Positions 34,017-45,102 of a DNA stretch of 64,000 nucleotides are shown piece by piece; positions within the stretch are counted from its first letter, which is position 1; each line of letters opens with the position of its first letter. Source of the DNA: Myxocyprinus asiaticus (lineage: Eukaryota; Chordata; Actinopteri; Cypriniformes; Catostomidae). The notes under the pieces are model-generated. The model was not told the DNA's origin, searched no databases, and saw nothing but the letters and a program-made list of their open reading frames with translations. The stretch lies in assembly GCF_019703515.2 (NCBI RefSeq), contig NC_059372.1, positions 24,154,931 to 24,218,930 on the forward strand, written 5' to 3'. The position numbers were made by a program, and so were the translations under genes.

Positions 34017-35242
34017 CATTCTGTCTCCTAGAGATGAATGTAGTTTTGTGCGAAAAGTGCAAAAGGGAAAAAGGGTGAGGCTTGCAAGCCAAAGAACCCC
34101 TTCAAAACCGTGAAGCATGGGGGTGGCAGCATCATGTTGTGGGGGTGCTTTTCTGCAGGAGGGACTGGTGCACTTCACAAAATAGATGGCATCATGAGGA
34201 AGGATTATTTGGATATATTGAAGCAACATCTCTAGACGTCAGCCGGGAAGTTAAAGCTCTGTCACAAATGGGTCTTCCAAATGGAAAATGACCAAGCATA
34301 CCTCAAGTTGTGGCAAAATGGCTTAAGGACAACCAAATCAAGGTATTGGAGTGGCCATCACAAATCCCTGACCTCAATCCAATAGAAAATTTGTGGGCAG
34401 AACTGAAAAAGCGTGTGCAAGCAAGGACCTGACTCAGTTAGACCAGTTCTGTCTGGAGGAATGGGCCAAAATTCCAGCAACTTATTGTGAGAAGCTTGTG
34501 TAAGGCTACCCAAAACGTTTGACCCAAGTTAAATAATTTAAAGGCAATGCTACCAAATACTAACAAAGTGTATGTAAACTTCTGACCCACTGGGAATGAG
34601 ATGAAAGGAATAAAAGCTGAAATAAATAATTCTCTCTACTATTATGACTTTCACATTCTATATTTATTTTTGGATTTTCTCCCCTTTTTCTTCCCAATTT
34701 GGAATGTCCAATTCCCAATGCGCTCTAAGTCCTTGTGGTGGTGTAGTGACTCGCCTCAATCCGGGTGGCGGAGGACGAATCTTAGTTGCCTCCGCGTCTG
34801 AGACCGTCAATCCGTGTATCTTATCACGTGGCTTGTTTAACACGTTACCGCGGAGACCTAGCGCGTGTGGAGGCTCGCACTATTCTCTGCGGCATCCATG
34901 CATAACACACCAAGCATCCCACCGAGAGTGAGAACCACATTATAGCGACCACGAGGAGGTTAACGCAATGTGACTCTACCCACCCTAGCAACCGTGCCAA
35001 TTAGTTGCTTAGGAAGCCTGACTGGAGTCACTCAGCATGCTCTGGATTCTAACTTGCGACTCCAGGTGTGGTAGTCAGTGTTTTTACTTGATGAGTTACC
35101 CAGGCCCTGACATTTCACATTCTTAAAATAGTGATCCTAACTGACCTAACACAGGGAATGTTTTCTATGATTAAATGTCAGGAATTGTGAAACTGTGTTA
35201 ATTTATTTGGCTAAGGTGTATGTAAACTTCTGACTTCAACTG
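34017..35242 (+). mobile_element. Sleeping-Beauty-like Tc1, 5'-truncated, with SINE inside
   Basis: Starts inside the transposase gene ('cctagagatgaatgtagttttg'), skips part of the coding region, and keeps the C-terminal region and the 3' inverted repeat GTAAACTTCTGACTTCAACTG (to 35242). 'aatagaaaatttgtgggcagaactg' (34381-34405) still encodes the ENLW catalytic glutamate motif. The left junction joins it to a fragment of the Tc1 end type found at 30290. A SINE interrupts it at 34660-35107. Confidence 0.82.
34660..35107 (-). mobile_element. tRNA-derived SINE, copy 3, with target-site duplication
   Basis: Complete copy in minus orientation, with head A box (complement of gatgagttaccc) and a weaker B box near 35045-35058. 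Flanking duplications TGACTTTCACATTCT (34645-34659) and TGACATTTCACATTCT (35108-35123) differ by one indel and match the uninterrupted Tc1 sequence at 25591. This confirms retroposition into the Tc1. Confidence 0.88.
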
Positions 35243-35995
35243 TGTGTGTGTATATATATATAATTTTTTTTTTTTTTTTTTTTTTAACAATACATTAAAT
35301 GGGTGCAAAAAGAAATGGGAAACTGTTAAATTGTTTGTTTACATTAAAGGTGCACTCTAATTTTTTTCCTTCAATAAAGTTTTACTATTAAATGAATAAG
35401 CCATTTTCAAACCTATATATAAAATCATTAGCAGCAGGGCTCCAGACTGTGACTAAAATTTGCGACCAAAAATAATTGATTGCGACAATTTTAGATCTAG
35501 TCACCATTGGCGACAGTCGGGTTGTGTGCATTCACATGCGGTTTCATCAGATATCATTTGAGTTATTGAATACATCTTTAGAGCGCGTCTCGTGCCGCTT
35601 TTCACCCGTTCTGTTGCGATGACTAGCTCGCTGCACCGCACGCAACAACAAACCAAGCTCGAGGTAGTCTTCCTTTTTTAATGGTGGTTCGCAAGCTAAA
35701 ATAGTTCATTACTGCTATCTACTGTAAGCATTGGATCAGAGACTACCCCTCTTTGAACCCCCCTCCCCCTGGACCTATCAGGGCTCAAGCCTCTTATGGC
35801 GCTGTGTGTTCAGCTCCTCAAGTGCATGCTCCGAGCCCTCACTGCCCTGAAAGTCACTTTCTCAGGGAATCATCCGTCAGTGTGTTCACAACTGGGAGTG
35901 CAGACATTTCAAAATAGGACTCCCATGTGTATTTCAGGCTTCTTTATAATTAAAAGTCCCGCACCACTTTATATACTGTGTGTGTTTGTGTGTAT

Positions 35996-37296
35996 CAGCA
36001 AAAAAAGAAACGTCCCTTTTTCAAGACACTGTATTTTAAAGATAATTTTGTAAAAATCCAAATAACTTTACAGATCTTTATTGTAAAGGGTTTAAACAAT
36101 GTTTTCCATGCTTGTTCAATGAACCATAAACATGCACCTGTGGAACAGTCGTTAAGACACTAACAGCTTACAGACAGTATGTAATTAAGGTCACAGTTAT
36201 AAAAACTTAGGACACTAAAGAGACCTTTCTACTGACTCAAAGTTCTACTAACACCAAAAGAAAGATTCCCAGGGTCCCTGCTCATCTGCGTGAACGTGCC
36301 TTAGGCATGCTGCATGGAGGCATGAGGACTGCAGATGTGGCCAGGGCAATAAATTGCAATGTCCGTACTGTGAGACGCCTAAGACAGCGCTGCAGGGAGA
36401 CAGGAAGGACAGCTGATCGTCCTCGCAGTGGCAGACCACATGTAACAACACCTGCACAGGATTGGTACATCCGAATATCACACCTGCGGGACAGGTACAG
36501 GATGGCAACAGCTGCCCAAGTTACACCAGGAACGCACAATCCCTCAGTTTTCAGACTGTCCGCAATAGGCTGAGAGAGGCTGGACTAAGGGCTTGTAGGC
36601 CTGTTGTAAGGCAGGTCCTTACCAGACATCATCGGCAACAACGGCAGAAACCCAACTTTGCTGGACCAGACAGGACTGGCAAAAAGTGCTCTTCGCTGAT
36701 GAGTCGTGGTTTTGTCTCACCAGGGGTGATGGTCGGACTCGCGTTTATCGTCGAAGGAATTAGTGTTACACTGAGGCCTGTACTCTGGAGCAGGATCGAT
36801 TTGGAGGTGGAGGGTCCGTCATGGTCTGGGGCGGTGTATCACAGCATCATCGGACTGAGCTTGTTGTCATTGCAGGCAATCTCAATGCTGTGCGTTACAG
36901 GGAAGTCATCCTCCTCCCTCATGTGGTACCCATCTTGCAGGCTCATCCTGATATGATCCTCCAGCATGACAATGCCACCAGCCATACTGCTCGTTCTGTG
37001 CGTGATTTCCTTCAAGACAGGAATGTCAGTGTTCTGCCATGGCCAGCGAAGAGCCCGGATCTCGATCCCATTGAGCACATCTGGGACCTGTTGGATCGGA
37101 GGGTGGGGGCTAGGGCCATTCCCCCAGAAATGTCCGGGAACTTGCAAGTGCCTTGGTGGAAGAGTGGGGTAACATCTCACAGCAAGAGCTGGCAAATCTG
37201 GTGCAGTCCATGAGGAGGAGATGCACTGCAGTACTTAATGCAGCTGGTGGCCACACCAGATACTGACTGTTACTTTGGATGTTTCTTTTTTTGCCG

Positions 37297-37297
<1 letters not shown>
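35996..37297 (+). mobile_element. Tc1 element with CAGCAAAAAAAGAAACGTCC ends
   Basis: Left CAGCAAAAAAAGAAACGTCCC and right 'ggatgtttctttttttgccgag' form inverted ends about 1.3 kb apart, with TA to the left and a (TA)n tract to the right. It encloses a complete-length but frameshifted transposase reading region. It is inserted in the hAT at 35435. Confidence 0.88.
36252..37260 (+). pseudogene. Tc1 transposase pseudogene
   Basis: The presumptive start codon is ATT (36266, ...RKIPRVPAHLRERA) instead of ATG. N-terminal HTH domains are clear: GMRTADVARAINCNVRTVRR, GRTADRPRSGRPHVTT. Frameshifts near 36530 and 36650 follow. The first catalytic Asp region (ADESWF, about 36696) is in another frame. 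36821-37213 carries MVWGGVSQHHRTELV, LQHDNATSHTARSV (second Asp) and PWPAKSPDLDPIEHIWDLLD (Glu). It is among the better preserved transposase genes here, but broken. Confidence 0.85.
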
Positions 37298-37382
<85 letters not shown>

Positions 37383-37400
37383 CATACACACACACACACA
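37298..37400. repeat. (TA)n / (CA)n microsatellite
   Basis: An uninterrupted TA run of about 75 bp followed by CATACA and (CA)n, lying exactly between two Tc1 elements. Both insert at TA, so the tract may have been the shared target, or may have grown from the TA duplication. Confidence 0.95.
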
Positions 37401-38982
37401 GTGGCATGCAAAAGTTTGGGCACACCTGATCAAAATTTCTGTTGCTGTGAATAGCTAAGCGAGCAAAAGATGGCCTGCTTTCCAAAAGGCTTAAAGTTAA
37501 AGATGACACATCTTTTACAGTTTCAAAATAACAAAAAAGGAAAAAGGCCCGAAGCAAAAGTTTGGGCACCCTGCATGGTCAGTACATAGTAACACCCCCT
37601 GGCAAGTATCACGGCTTGTAAAAGCTTTTGTAGCCAGCTAAGTGTCTTTCAATTTTTGTTTGGGGGATTTTCGCCCATTCTTCCTTGCAAAAGTCTTCTA
37701 GTTCTGTGATATTCTTGGGCCGTCTTGCATGCACTGCTCTTTTGAGGTCTATCCACAGATTTTCGATGATGTTTAGGTCAGGGGACTGTGAGGGCCATGG
37801 CAAAACCTTCAGCTTGCGCCTCTTGAGGTAGTCCATTGTGGGTTTTGAGGTGTGTTTAGGATCATTATCCTGTTGTAGAAGCAATCCTCTTTACATTTTC
37901 AACTTTTTTTTTACAGATGATGTGATGTTTGATTCCAGAATTTGCTGGTATTTAATTTAATCCATTCTTTAATCTACCAGTGAAGTGTTCCCCTGTGCCA
38001 CTGGCATCAACACAAGCCCAAAGCATGATCGATCCACCCCCTGTGCTTAACAGTTGGAGAGGTGTTCTTTTCATGAAATTCTGCACCCTTTTTTCTCCAA
38101 ACATACCTTTGCTCATTGTGGCCAAAAAGTTGTATTTAAACTTCATCAGTCCACAGGACTTGTTTCCAAAATGCATCAGGCTTGTTTAGATGTTCATTTG
38201 CAAACTTTTGATGCTGAAATTTGTGGTGAGGATGCAGGAAAGTTTTTCCTCTCATGACTCTTCCATGAAGGTCATATTTGTGCAGGTGTCGCTGCACAGT
38301 AGAACAGTGCACCACTACTCCAGAGTCTGCTAAATCTTCCTTAAGGTCTGTTTGCAGTCAAACAGGTGTTTTGATTTGCCTTTCTAGCAATCCTACGAGG
38401 AGTTCTCTCTGAAAGTTTTCTTGGTCTTCCAGACCTCAACTTGAACTCCACCGTTCCTGTTAACTGCCATTTCTTAATTACATTATGAACTGAGGAAACA
38501 GCTACCTGAAAATGCTTTGCTATCTTCTTATAGCCTTCTCCTGCTTTGTGGGCATCAATTATTTTAATTTTAGAGTGCTAGGCAGCTGCTTAGAGGAGCC
38601 CATGGCTGCTGATTGTTGGGACAAGATTTGAGGAGTCAGAGTATGTATAAAACTTAGAAATTTGCATCACCTTGCCTTTCCAAATGATGACTGTGAACAA
38701 GCCATAGCCCTAAAAGCTAATTGAGGTCTGAGACCTTGGTAAAAGTTATCTGAGAGCTCAAATCTCTTGGGGTGCCCAAACTTTTGCATGGTGCTCCTTT
38801 CCCTTTTTTCACTCTAAAATTGTACAAAATAAAAATAATACACTAGTATTGATTCAAATGTTGAAAAGAATGTTTCATCTTTAACTTTATGCCTTCTGGA
38901 GATCAGATCATCTTTTACTCACTTAACTATTCACAGCAACAGAAATATTGACCAGGGGTGCCCAAACCTTTGCATTCCTGTG
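37399..38982 (-). mobile_element. Tc1 element with CAGTGGCATGCAAAAGTTTGGGCAC ends, minus strand
   Basis: Inverted ends 'gtggcatgcaaaagtttgggcac' (37401) and 'gtgcccaaacctttgcattcctgtg' (to 38982). An internal copy of 'gcaaaagtttgggcaccc' lies at 37553 and the related 'ggtgcccaaacttttgcatgg' at 38771. This gives the IR/DR layout of Tc1 elements. About 1.58 kb, coding on the minus strand. Confidence 0.85.
37609..38640 (-). pseudogene. Tc1 transposase pseudogene, minus strand
   Basis: C-terminal part 37884-37609: [20 protein letters not shown] (second Asp) and [20 protein letters not shown] (catalytic Glu), ending GYKSFYKP. The middle part 38176-37952 includes [17 protein letters not shown]. 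In 38180-38640 the DNA-binding domains are only recognisable in pieces across frames. There are several frameshifts and stops. Confidence 0.82.
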
Positions 38983-39327
38983 TGTGTGTGTCTGTGTATG
39001 TATATCTCAAGAAGGAAACACTACTATATGCATAGTATACTTTATGTAAATTTCTGCTTATGTAGATTCTGAAGGGCAGAACTAAAAAAATATAATCTCT
39101 TATATTTGTGTAAATTATGAAAGGGGTGTGAACATTGAGACAAAAGGGGAATGCAAACTTGCGGATCTTCTCAACATTATATACTGTTTATTAAACCTCC
39201 GATTAATGGGTTATCAGTTGTCTTCCTTCTCTGCTTTCTATCTAGTTTCTGAACAACAATCTAAATCGAGCAATTATATGATTTGACGACTAAAAACAGC
39301 CATTTGGCTCCTTAATGTTTCAATTAA

Positions 39328-39853
39328 AGAGCACATATTATGGGATTTTAAATGTGCTTAATTTTGTTTTAAAGGTCTCACACAATAGATTACATGCATC
39401 CAAGGTCAAAAAATACTTTAATTTGCTCAATTTAAATTGCAGCATTACCTTTTTTTTCCCAGTGTCAAAAACGACTCGTTCAATGATCCGTTCTAAAAGA
39501 TTCATTCTAAACTCCTCCTTTCAGAGAGCCTACTCTGCTCTGATTGGTCAGATGTCCCAGTCTGTTGTGATTGGTCTACCGCTTAGTGTAGTGTTTGAGG
39601 GCGGGTCAAAGCTGTTCGCGAGCAGACAATGAAGACCAGAGGTGGGTTTTTTGTTACCAAATTACGTAGGTTAGTACAGGAAGTAAGTCTGGAATTACTA
39701 ATGACTCGTTTCAGGTGTTCAGAATCAGTTCTTTCTTTTGGGAGTCAACTCTTTTACTAACTAACTATTTTTTTTTTTTTTTTTTACATTCACAAACAGC
39801 TATATAACACTCTACATGAAAGGTAATATTTGAAAAACCATAATAGGTGCTCT
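39328..39853. mobile_element. TTAA-flanked MITE with AGAGCAC...GTGCTCT ends
   Basis: AGAGCACATATTATGG and 'ccataataggtgctct' are inverted ends, with TTAA at 39324-39327 and 39854-39857. The sister hAT at 30667 is uninterrupted at the same place (about 30710), so this is a clean insertion into the hAT. Contains a T tract (39770-39785). Non-coding. Confidence 0.88.
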
Positions 39854-40473
39854 TTAAGGAGCCAATGGCTCCTAAGACTTTTTTTTTAGTCTGGAATCCT
39901 GATTAGCACTCACATGAGATGAAGACTCCAGATCTGTTCCGGTAACCTTATAAAAGCTGTGTTATACTACATGAAGATGGGTCCCCCTCATAGCGGCAGC
40001 CATGTTATAATCACATGACCAGCCAAATACTACTCGCTTTATCTCAGCAACCGCCCTATTATTGGACACTTTAACTCATGGATTAAATGTATCATGGCTG
40101 ACTGCGAGTAGTGATTTTTCTACAATGACTGATGTGACTGAAAACTTTTGTTTAAATCATGCTACATTCACATCCTGAGGTGTCAGTGTTTGTCCAAGAT
40201 GACATTTTCAAAATATTATTGAGTGCACCTTTAACAATACATTAAATGTTTCCTGTTGAACCTGTAGTGGTCTAATAGCATTGTTGGATACTATTCTTTA
40301 AAGACCCACTATATGATGCATAGGAAGACACTGTATTACATAACTAATAACTGATAGCTGCAAAAAAGTATAAACTTTAGTTAAAAAAAAAAAAAACCTT
40401 GTGGCCAACCAGTTATTATTCTATCTCTACAGTAGTTCCTAATGTATTTCTGTCTCTCTCTCTATTCCTGCAG

Positions 40474-40601
40474 CTGAACCTCTGCCGTTAATGGACCTCT
40501 GTAGGCGCTCAGTGCGGGTCGCATTGGGGAGAGAGCGACTGTGTGAAATCCATGGACTGCCCTTACCTGCCTCCCTTAAGAACTACTTGCTCTACCAATG
40601 A
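40474..40601 (+). CDS. spsb1: SPRY domain-containing SOCS box protein 1, coding exon 2 (SOCS box)
   Basis: Second and last coding exon, residues 232-273 and the TGA stop. It follows a polypyrimidine tract and a CAG acceptor at 40471-40473. The phase-1 join recreates proline 232 (C + CT) and makes a 273-residue protein, the normal SPSB1 length. The SOCS box is complete: BC box PLMDLCRRSV (residues 236-245), which contacts Elongin C, and a Cul5-box LPLP motif (260-263), with the C-terminus KNYLLYQ. This exon couples the substrate-binding SPRY domain to the Cullin 5 ligase. No frameshift or stop interrupts either exon, so the gene looks functional despite 15.5 kb of transposon-filled intron. Confidence 0.93.
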
Positions 40602-42160
40602 TGATAGTAGTGCTTTTATAAACAGTTTAAGGCATAGCTTTCGCCTCTGTCTCTCTCTGGGATTACTCTTTCTGGCAAGCCTATTTCATTACAATATTGT
40701 TTTGGTGCTATACTCAGTCATTGGTTATGGTACCAAAAATATTTTTTTACAAATCAGACCAAGGACACCTCGCTATCAAGTTTGATGCTTTTACAATCAA
40801 GTGGGAAATCCTTGGTGCGAGTCTCTGTCTTGTTTCGCTAGACATTAAACTGAAGGCTTCCAGAACCCTCTGGCAGGTAATCGGCTGAAAACAAGAACCG
40901 TTGTCCACTCTGCACATGGCTTAGTGAAACCTCAGCTGTTTTTCAAGGCCTTCTCCTTTTATAAGTTGTTTTTTATTCCGTCCTTGAATCAGTTTTTTTA
41001 ATGAGATGTTGGCATACCTTAAGCATTCTTGTATCATGTCATTAATTTGAGGGTTTATATAGTGACTCTGTGGGCAATGCAAAATACATTAGCTTGTCAA
41101 CACTTCAGGCTTAACACCCAGTAAATTTGAATGGGTCTGATGATCACAAGGTACCTGGATAGTATTATCTAATCCATTTGTATGTGAAGTTTTTCCATTT
41201 AGGAGTCCTAATCCTTCCTCGTGCAGTCATTGTAAAAGAAGGTAGCTGAGTCAACTTTGGTGCAGGGGCTGCGGTCAGGTTTTAGCTGGTTAACTAAAAA
41301 GTTGACAGACAACATGCTCTGTGGAAGGTGATTGCTTCCCTGCTCACTCCTGGCAGGTTAAAAATAGCCTGGTTTTAGCTGCAAGACTGACCGTCTGGCC
41401 TGGAAAAACAGTCTTTGACTTCTGTGTCTGAGGGGGTGTTGAGAGAGTCGCATTCGTGGAAACAACCAAAGCTAGTTTGTAATGCTAGCTTTTTTTTTAT
41501 CACTCATTAGTCAACAAGTCCCTCTCCTCTGTTCACACTGTAATGTCCGAAGTGCCTGGCTTATGATACTAGCATATGAAGAGAAGCCATGAATTGAAGT
41601 CCTTTTTTATATTAAAATAAGATTTAATCACCGTGAGGCTATGCAGCATACATTAATAAATAAGAGCTTGATTAGCTTGATCGCTGTAATGGCCCCTAAA
41701 TCCTGTTAACACCTGCATAACTTGTACAAGTTCCTCTGGTTTAACCTGTTTAATTCATAAAAGGTCTGTTTTTAAACCTCTTAATGATTTGTTGGGTAAA
41801 GCAAGGATGGAAAAGTAACACTGATGTGTGGTGCCTTGTCTGTGAGTTAATCATGTCCTCTGAGGTTTAGGCAAAAGTGATGCAAGAAATGTTTTTTTTT
41901 TTTTTTTCCCTCTTTGCTCTGCTCTTTAAGACTTGATGGTAAGATTGCCAATTATTGTCATTTTGTTTAGTTTTTTCCATGCTAGTCTTTTTAGATGTAA
42001 ATTGTAGTTCATTTTTGGCATTCATTTTGCTAAATGTGAGGGGGATAGTTTGGATCCCTGTTTTTAAACCCTTTCTGCCTGCAGATCACCATTCTCTTTG
42101 TATTCAGTGATGTAGATAATTTTGGTTACTATCTAATAAAGTTTATTATAATTGACCTTT
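40602..42160 (+). other. spsb1: spsb1 3' untranslated region, probable
   Basis: About 1.55 kb after the stop has no coding potential and, unlike its surroundings, no recognisable transposon. Two AATAAA signals occur at 41655 and 42135. The second lies 3' of a long clean stretch and is followed by a GT/T-rich element (about 42165-42182), the usual cleavage-site arrangement. I place the end near 42160. Transcript data would fix the true end. Confidence 0.6.
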
Positions 42161-42724
42161 TCACTAGTTGTGTTTTTGTGCTTTAAATTTGACTTTATAA
42201 TTTGATTAATTTAGCTGTGACAAACAACAGCAGGGAAGATTCAAAAGGGTAGTTATACAACATTACAAGCCTAAAGCAGTTTTTTTCTGGTTGGGGAATA
42301 TGTGCACTCTATTTACAAATATTTATCATCCAGGCACCACAGACCAGACTGAAATTCATTTGGTGACACACAGGCCATGTACATACACAGTTTGGTTATA
42401 TATGCAAGCGCCAACTGAATTCTGCAGCCGTATTCTTGCCAAAAAAATTCAGGTTTATTATAAATTATAAATCTTTCATCATTTACTCACCCTTATGTAG
42501 TCTCAAACTAGTGTGAAGTGACATTCTTTCGCAGAACACAAACGAAGATATTTTAATGGAGATATGATTTCTGTTTGTACATACAATGCAAGTGAATGGT
42601 GACCAAAATTTCAAGCTCCAAAAAGGACATAAAGGCAGCATAAAGGTAATCCAGAAAACCAGTATTTTATCTCCATTAAAATATCTTTGTGTTCCACAGA
42701 AGAACGAAAGTCATACAAGTTTAA
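42161..42724. mobile_element. older TTCACCC-type MITE, left part
   Basis: From about 42475 the text 'tttcatcatttactcacccttatgtagtctcaaac' and 'cacaaacgaagatattttaatgg' is the interior of the abundant fish MITE whose right end appears at 43415-43480 ('ggctaaactattccttta'). It is interrupted by a second member of the same broad family (42725-43410). 42161-42470 shows nothing recognisable. Confidence 0.55.
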
Positions 42725-43410
42725 AGGTATAGTTCACCCAAAAATGAAGTTGCTGATAATTTACTCACCCTCAGGCCATCCAAGATGTATCTGAGTTTCT
42801 TTCTTCATCAAAACAGAATTTAAGACTTGCGCTCATGAGAGGGATGATGTAAGCTCGTTTGGTAAGGTCACGTGGAGGAGTCAGGAAGCGCGTCATTGTT
42901 TACAGTAGAAACTTGCACAGAGCACAGACCAAGCGCCGTTCACAAACCAAAACAATTTCAAAACAATATAAAATAAAATATATAATTTCCAAATAATAAT
43001 AAAAAAAACAATTTAAACAATGACGTGCTTTCTGACTCCTCCACGTGATGCGTGACCTTACCAACGAGCTTACATCATCCCTCTCATGAGTGCACGTCAC
43101 AGAGATGTACTGGAAGTGAACATTTGTAGTTAAAAAGTATATAAGTATTGTCTTGTTTCTAAAATATAATCAATCGTTTGCATTCAGAAGAACTTTATTT
43201 GTCGACTGAAGTCGTGTGGATTATTTTGATGCACCCTAAATATGCATTTTGGACCGTCAAAAAATGGAGGACATTCACTCGCATTGTTTAGAGGAGGAGG
43301 CCTGAAATGAAATCCTAAAAATCTTAAATTCTGTTTTGATGAAGAAAGAAACTCTTTCATGAGGGTGAGTAAATTATCAGCAAATTTTCATTTTTGGGTG
43401 AACTATTCCT
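42725..43410. mobile_element. TTAA-flanked long-TIR MITE (AGGTATAGTTCACCC...)
   Basis: Ends AGGTATAGTTCACCCAAAAATGAA and TTCATTTTTGGGTGAACTATTCCT, flanked by TTAA (42721-42724, 43411-43414). The inverted homology continues inward: 42793-42826 with 43320-43353, and 42829-42902 with 43014-43093, at roughly 90% by eye. Much of the element could fold into one hairpin. Non-coding. Confidence 0.85.
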
Positions 43411-43482
43411 TTAAGGCGACATGAAGGAGAGTAAACTGTATGATGAGAGAATTATCACTTGGCTAAACTATTCCTTTAATGC

Positions 43483-44748
43483 GGTCCAAGGTATGCGTCT
43501 TGATTAATTCACTCATGTTGACTCTCTTCACAGTAGTTGCTTTCATCAACTTTGCAGCCTAGCTGTAACTCCTACGTTATGGTCCAGAGAGAGCTAGCTG
43601 TTTAAAAGAAGCAGATTAGAACATAAAACTGGCTATGGCCAGTGTGTTCTGTAGATGCACGCAACTATTTTAGGGGATTCACAATCGTATTTAAATGCAG
43701 TTGTAACTCCCAAAACTATGTGGCTGGTCACTCTACCGACAGGCTACATCTTTGTTCCTCTGATTGAACAACACATTTTCTACTTTGTCAGTGAGCTTTT
43801 TATTTATTTCTCAAATACAAACATTGGGAACTTTGTAGACATAACTCTGGAGCGGAGGCGAGAACAAGACGAATCTGTTTCAACAAACAGCATCTCTGCT
43901 GAAAGCCCTCGCTGACAGTTGTTTTAGGTTTTAAAGAAGCATTAGAGGCATTCGGCTAGCTTAGCATGCAAGGTATGAATGAACTGCTGTTGGTAATAGA
44001 GTGGATATTCATATCAATGTTTCCACTGTCATCCTGACTTCTTGGTTGCCATAGAGATGTGTTTGCATACACAAAGCGCTGGAGCTTTAGCATGAGGTCA
44101 CTCATTTGAAATGTGTAGCTTGGCTGGAACAGTGTGCTTGTTTGGGTGTCTGGAACAGCACATTCCTGCCTGTAATATTCTTTCAAAATGTGAAGGCTGG
44201 AAGTTTCTGTGTATACTTTTATGAGAGAAATGGGTCCAAGTTGGCTTATAATTCTAGATATGTGCTATCAGTGGGGGAAATATTTTTCAGTTTCAGGAGT
44301 GTATGTACTTTGCTGTGATAAATTGAAGTCATGATTCCAGCAAATACTTGGTTTGTTTCTTTAAAATGTACTTCTTGACTACATGATGCATTTCTGGTTT
44401 TTGTCATTGTGAACACATGGTTCTTTAAACCAGTTTTTATAAATAAACAAATTACATGCAAGGAAACTGGGAATTTAAAAGGGATTCTCATAATTATAGA
44501 ACACCTGTTAATACTGTATAAGGGAATTAAAAATGCTTTTTTCTAGGCTTGGAAGAGTCACAGAAATTGATCAAATATTTTCAAGTAATGGGAATTTTTC
44601 TATAGTGTTTGAGTACAGTAGTTTGTATATCTCTATAAAATTATATAAAAAATAAAAAATTAAAAAAAAGACCCTTAACCAGTAATAAAGTCTGAAAGGA
44701 ATGGATATTCATTGGACAAAAGGTTTGGCTAGAATTCCCATCAGATCC
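43483..44748. other. no gene seen
   Basis: Only short open frames without recognisable domains (for example 43655-43915 on +). No repeat ends identified. This lies downstream of the spsb1 poly(A) site. Confidence 0.35.
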
Positions 44749-44752
44749 TTAA

Positions 44753-45098
44753 AGGTGCACTCAGTCATTTTTTCTTCATTAAAAATGTTTAACTTCTAAA
44801 GACATGATTGTAATTTTGCAATATATGTAGGAAATCATGAGCATTCACATTAAAATAAAGACTGCAGTCATATCAGTAACCTTATAAAAGCTGTTTTATT
44901 CTACATGGAGAGGGTCCGCACATGGGGGCTGCCATGTTAGAATCACATGACCAGCTGAATATTACTCGCTTAATCTCAGTTACCGTCCTGTTATTTGACA
45001 TTGTCACTCATTGATTAAAGTAATCATGGCTGACTGTATACTAAATTTCAAAGATAACAAATTTACTGACACAAAGATAAAAGTTACTGAGTGCACTT
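44753..45098. mobile_element. TTAA-flanked AGGTGCAC MITE, copy 3
   Basis: AGGTGCACTCAGTCATTTTTTC ... GAGTGCACT, with TTAA at 44749-44752 and 45099-45102. It is the best preserved of the four family members here. It shares its right-hand TTAA with the next MITE at 45103. Confidence 0.85.
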
Positions 45099-45102
45099 TT
45101 AA

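Larger units (their letters stand above)
35435..39901 (+). mobile_element. hAT element (CAGGGCTCCAGAC...GTCTGGAATCCTG), host of further insertions
   Basis: Terminal inverted repeats and flanking octamers ATTAGCAG (35427-35434) and ATTAGCAC (39902-39909) mark an 8-bp hAT duplication. Its own sequence (35435-35994 and about 38990-39901) is collinear with the 1.0 kb sister copy at 30667. The rest is two Tc1 elements, microsatellites and a MITE. No hAT transposase is visible. Confidence 0.85.
35348..40230. mobile_element. TTAA-flanked AGGTGCAC MITE, interrupted by a 4.5 kb hAT nest
   Basis: Left AGGTGCACTCTAATTTT (TTAA at 35344-35347) and right GAGTGCACCT (TTAA at 40231-40234) are the two halves of one MITE. 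Joining 35348-35426 to 39902-40230 gives a sequence collinear with the uninterrupted copies at 7320 and 44753. Everything between is inserted DNA. Confidence 0.85.
24979..40473 (+). other. spsb1: spsb1 intron (15.5 kb, GT-AG, phase 1)
   Basis: Starts GTAAGT and ends CTGCAG. Most of its length is transposable-element sequence (separate entries): Tc1-type elements at 25016, 26281, 30290, 34017, 35996 and 37399, hAT insertions at 30667 and 35435, TTAA-flanked MITEs at 35348 and 39328, a SINE at 34660 and LINE pieces near 33.5-33.8 kb. The clearest unique sequence is about 29.1-30.2 kb. Confidence 0.85.

Noticed and set aside
36248..36539. Minus-strand Cys-rich open frames
   Set aside because: They are antisense shadows of the Tc1 transposase read on the plus strand.
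37110..37569. Several open frames on both strands with Tyr-Ile repeats
   Set aside because: They are translations of the (TA)n microsatellite and have no other coding feature.
24285..40601. Gene could be spsb4 rather than spsb1
   Set aside because: The N-terminal residues [14 protein letters not shown] and [12 protein letters not shown] fit SPSB1 better than SPSB4 as I know them; a small chance of a paralogue remains.
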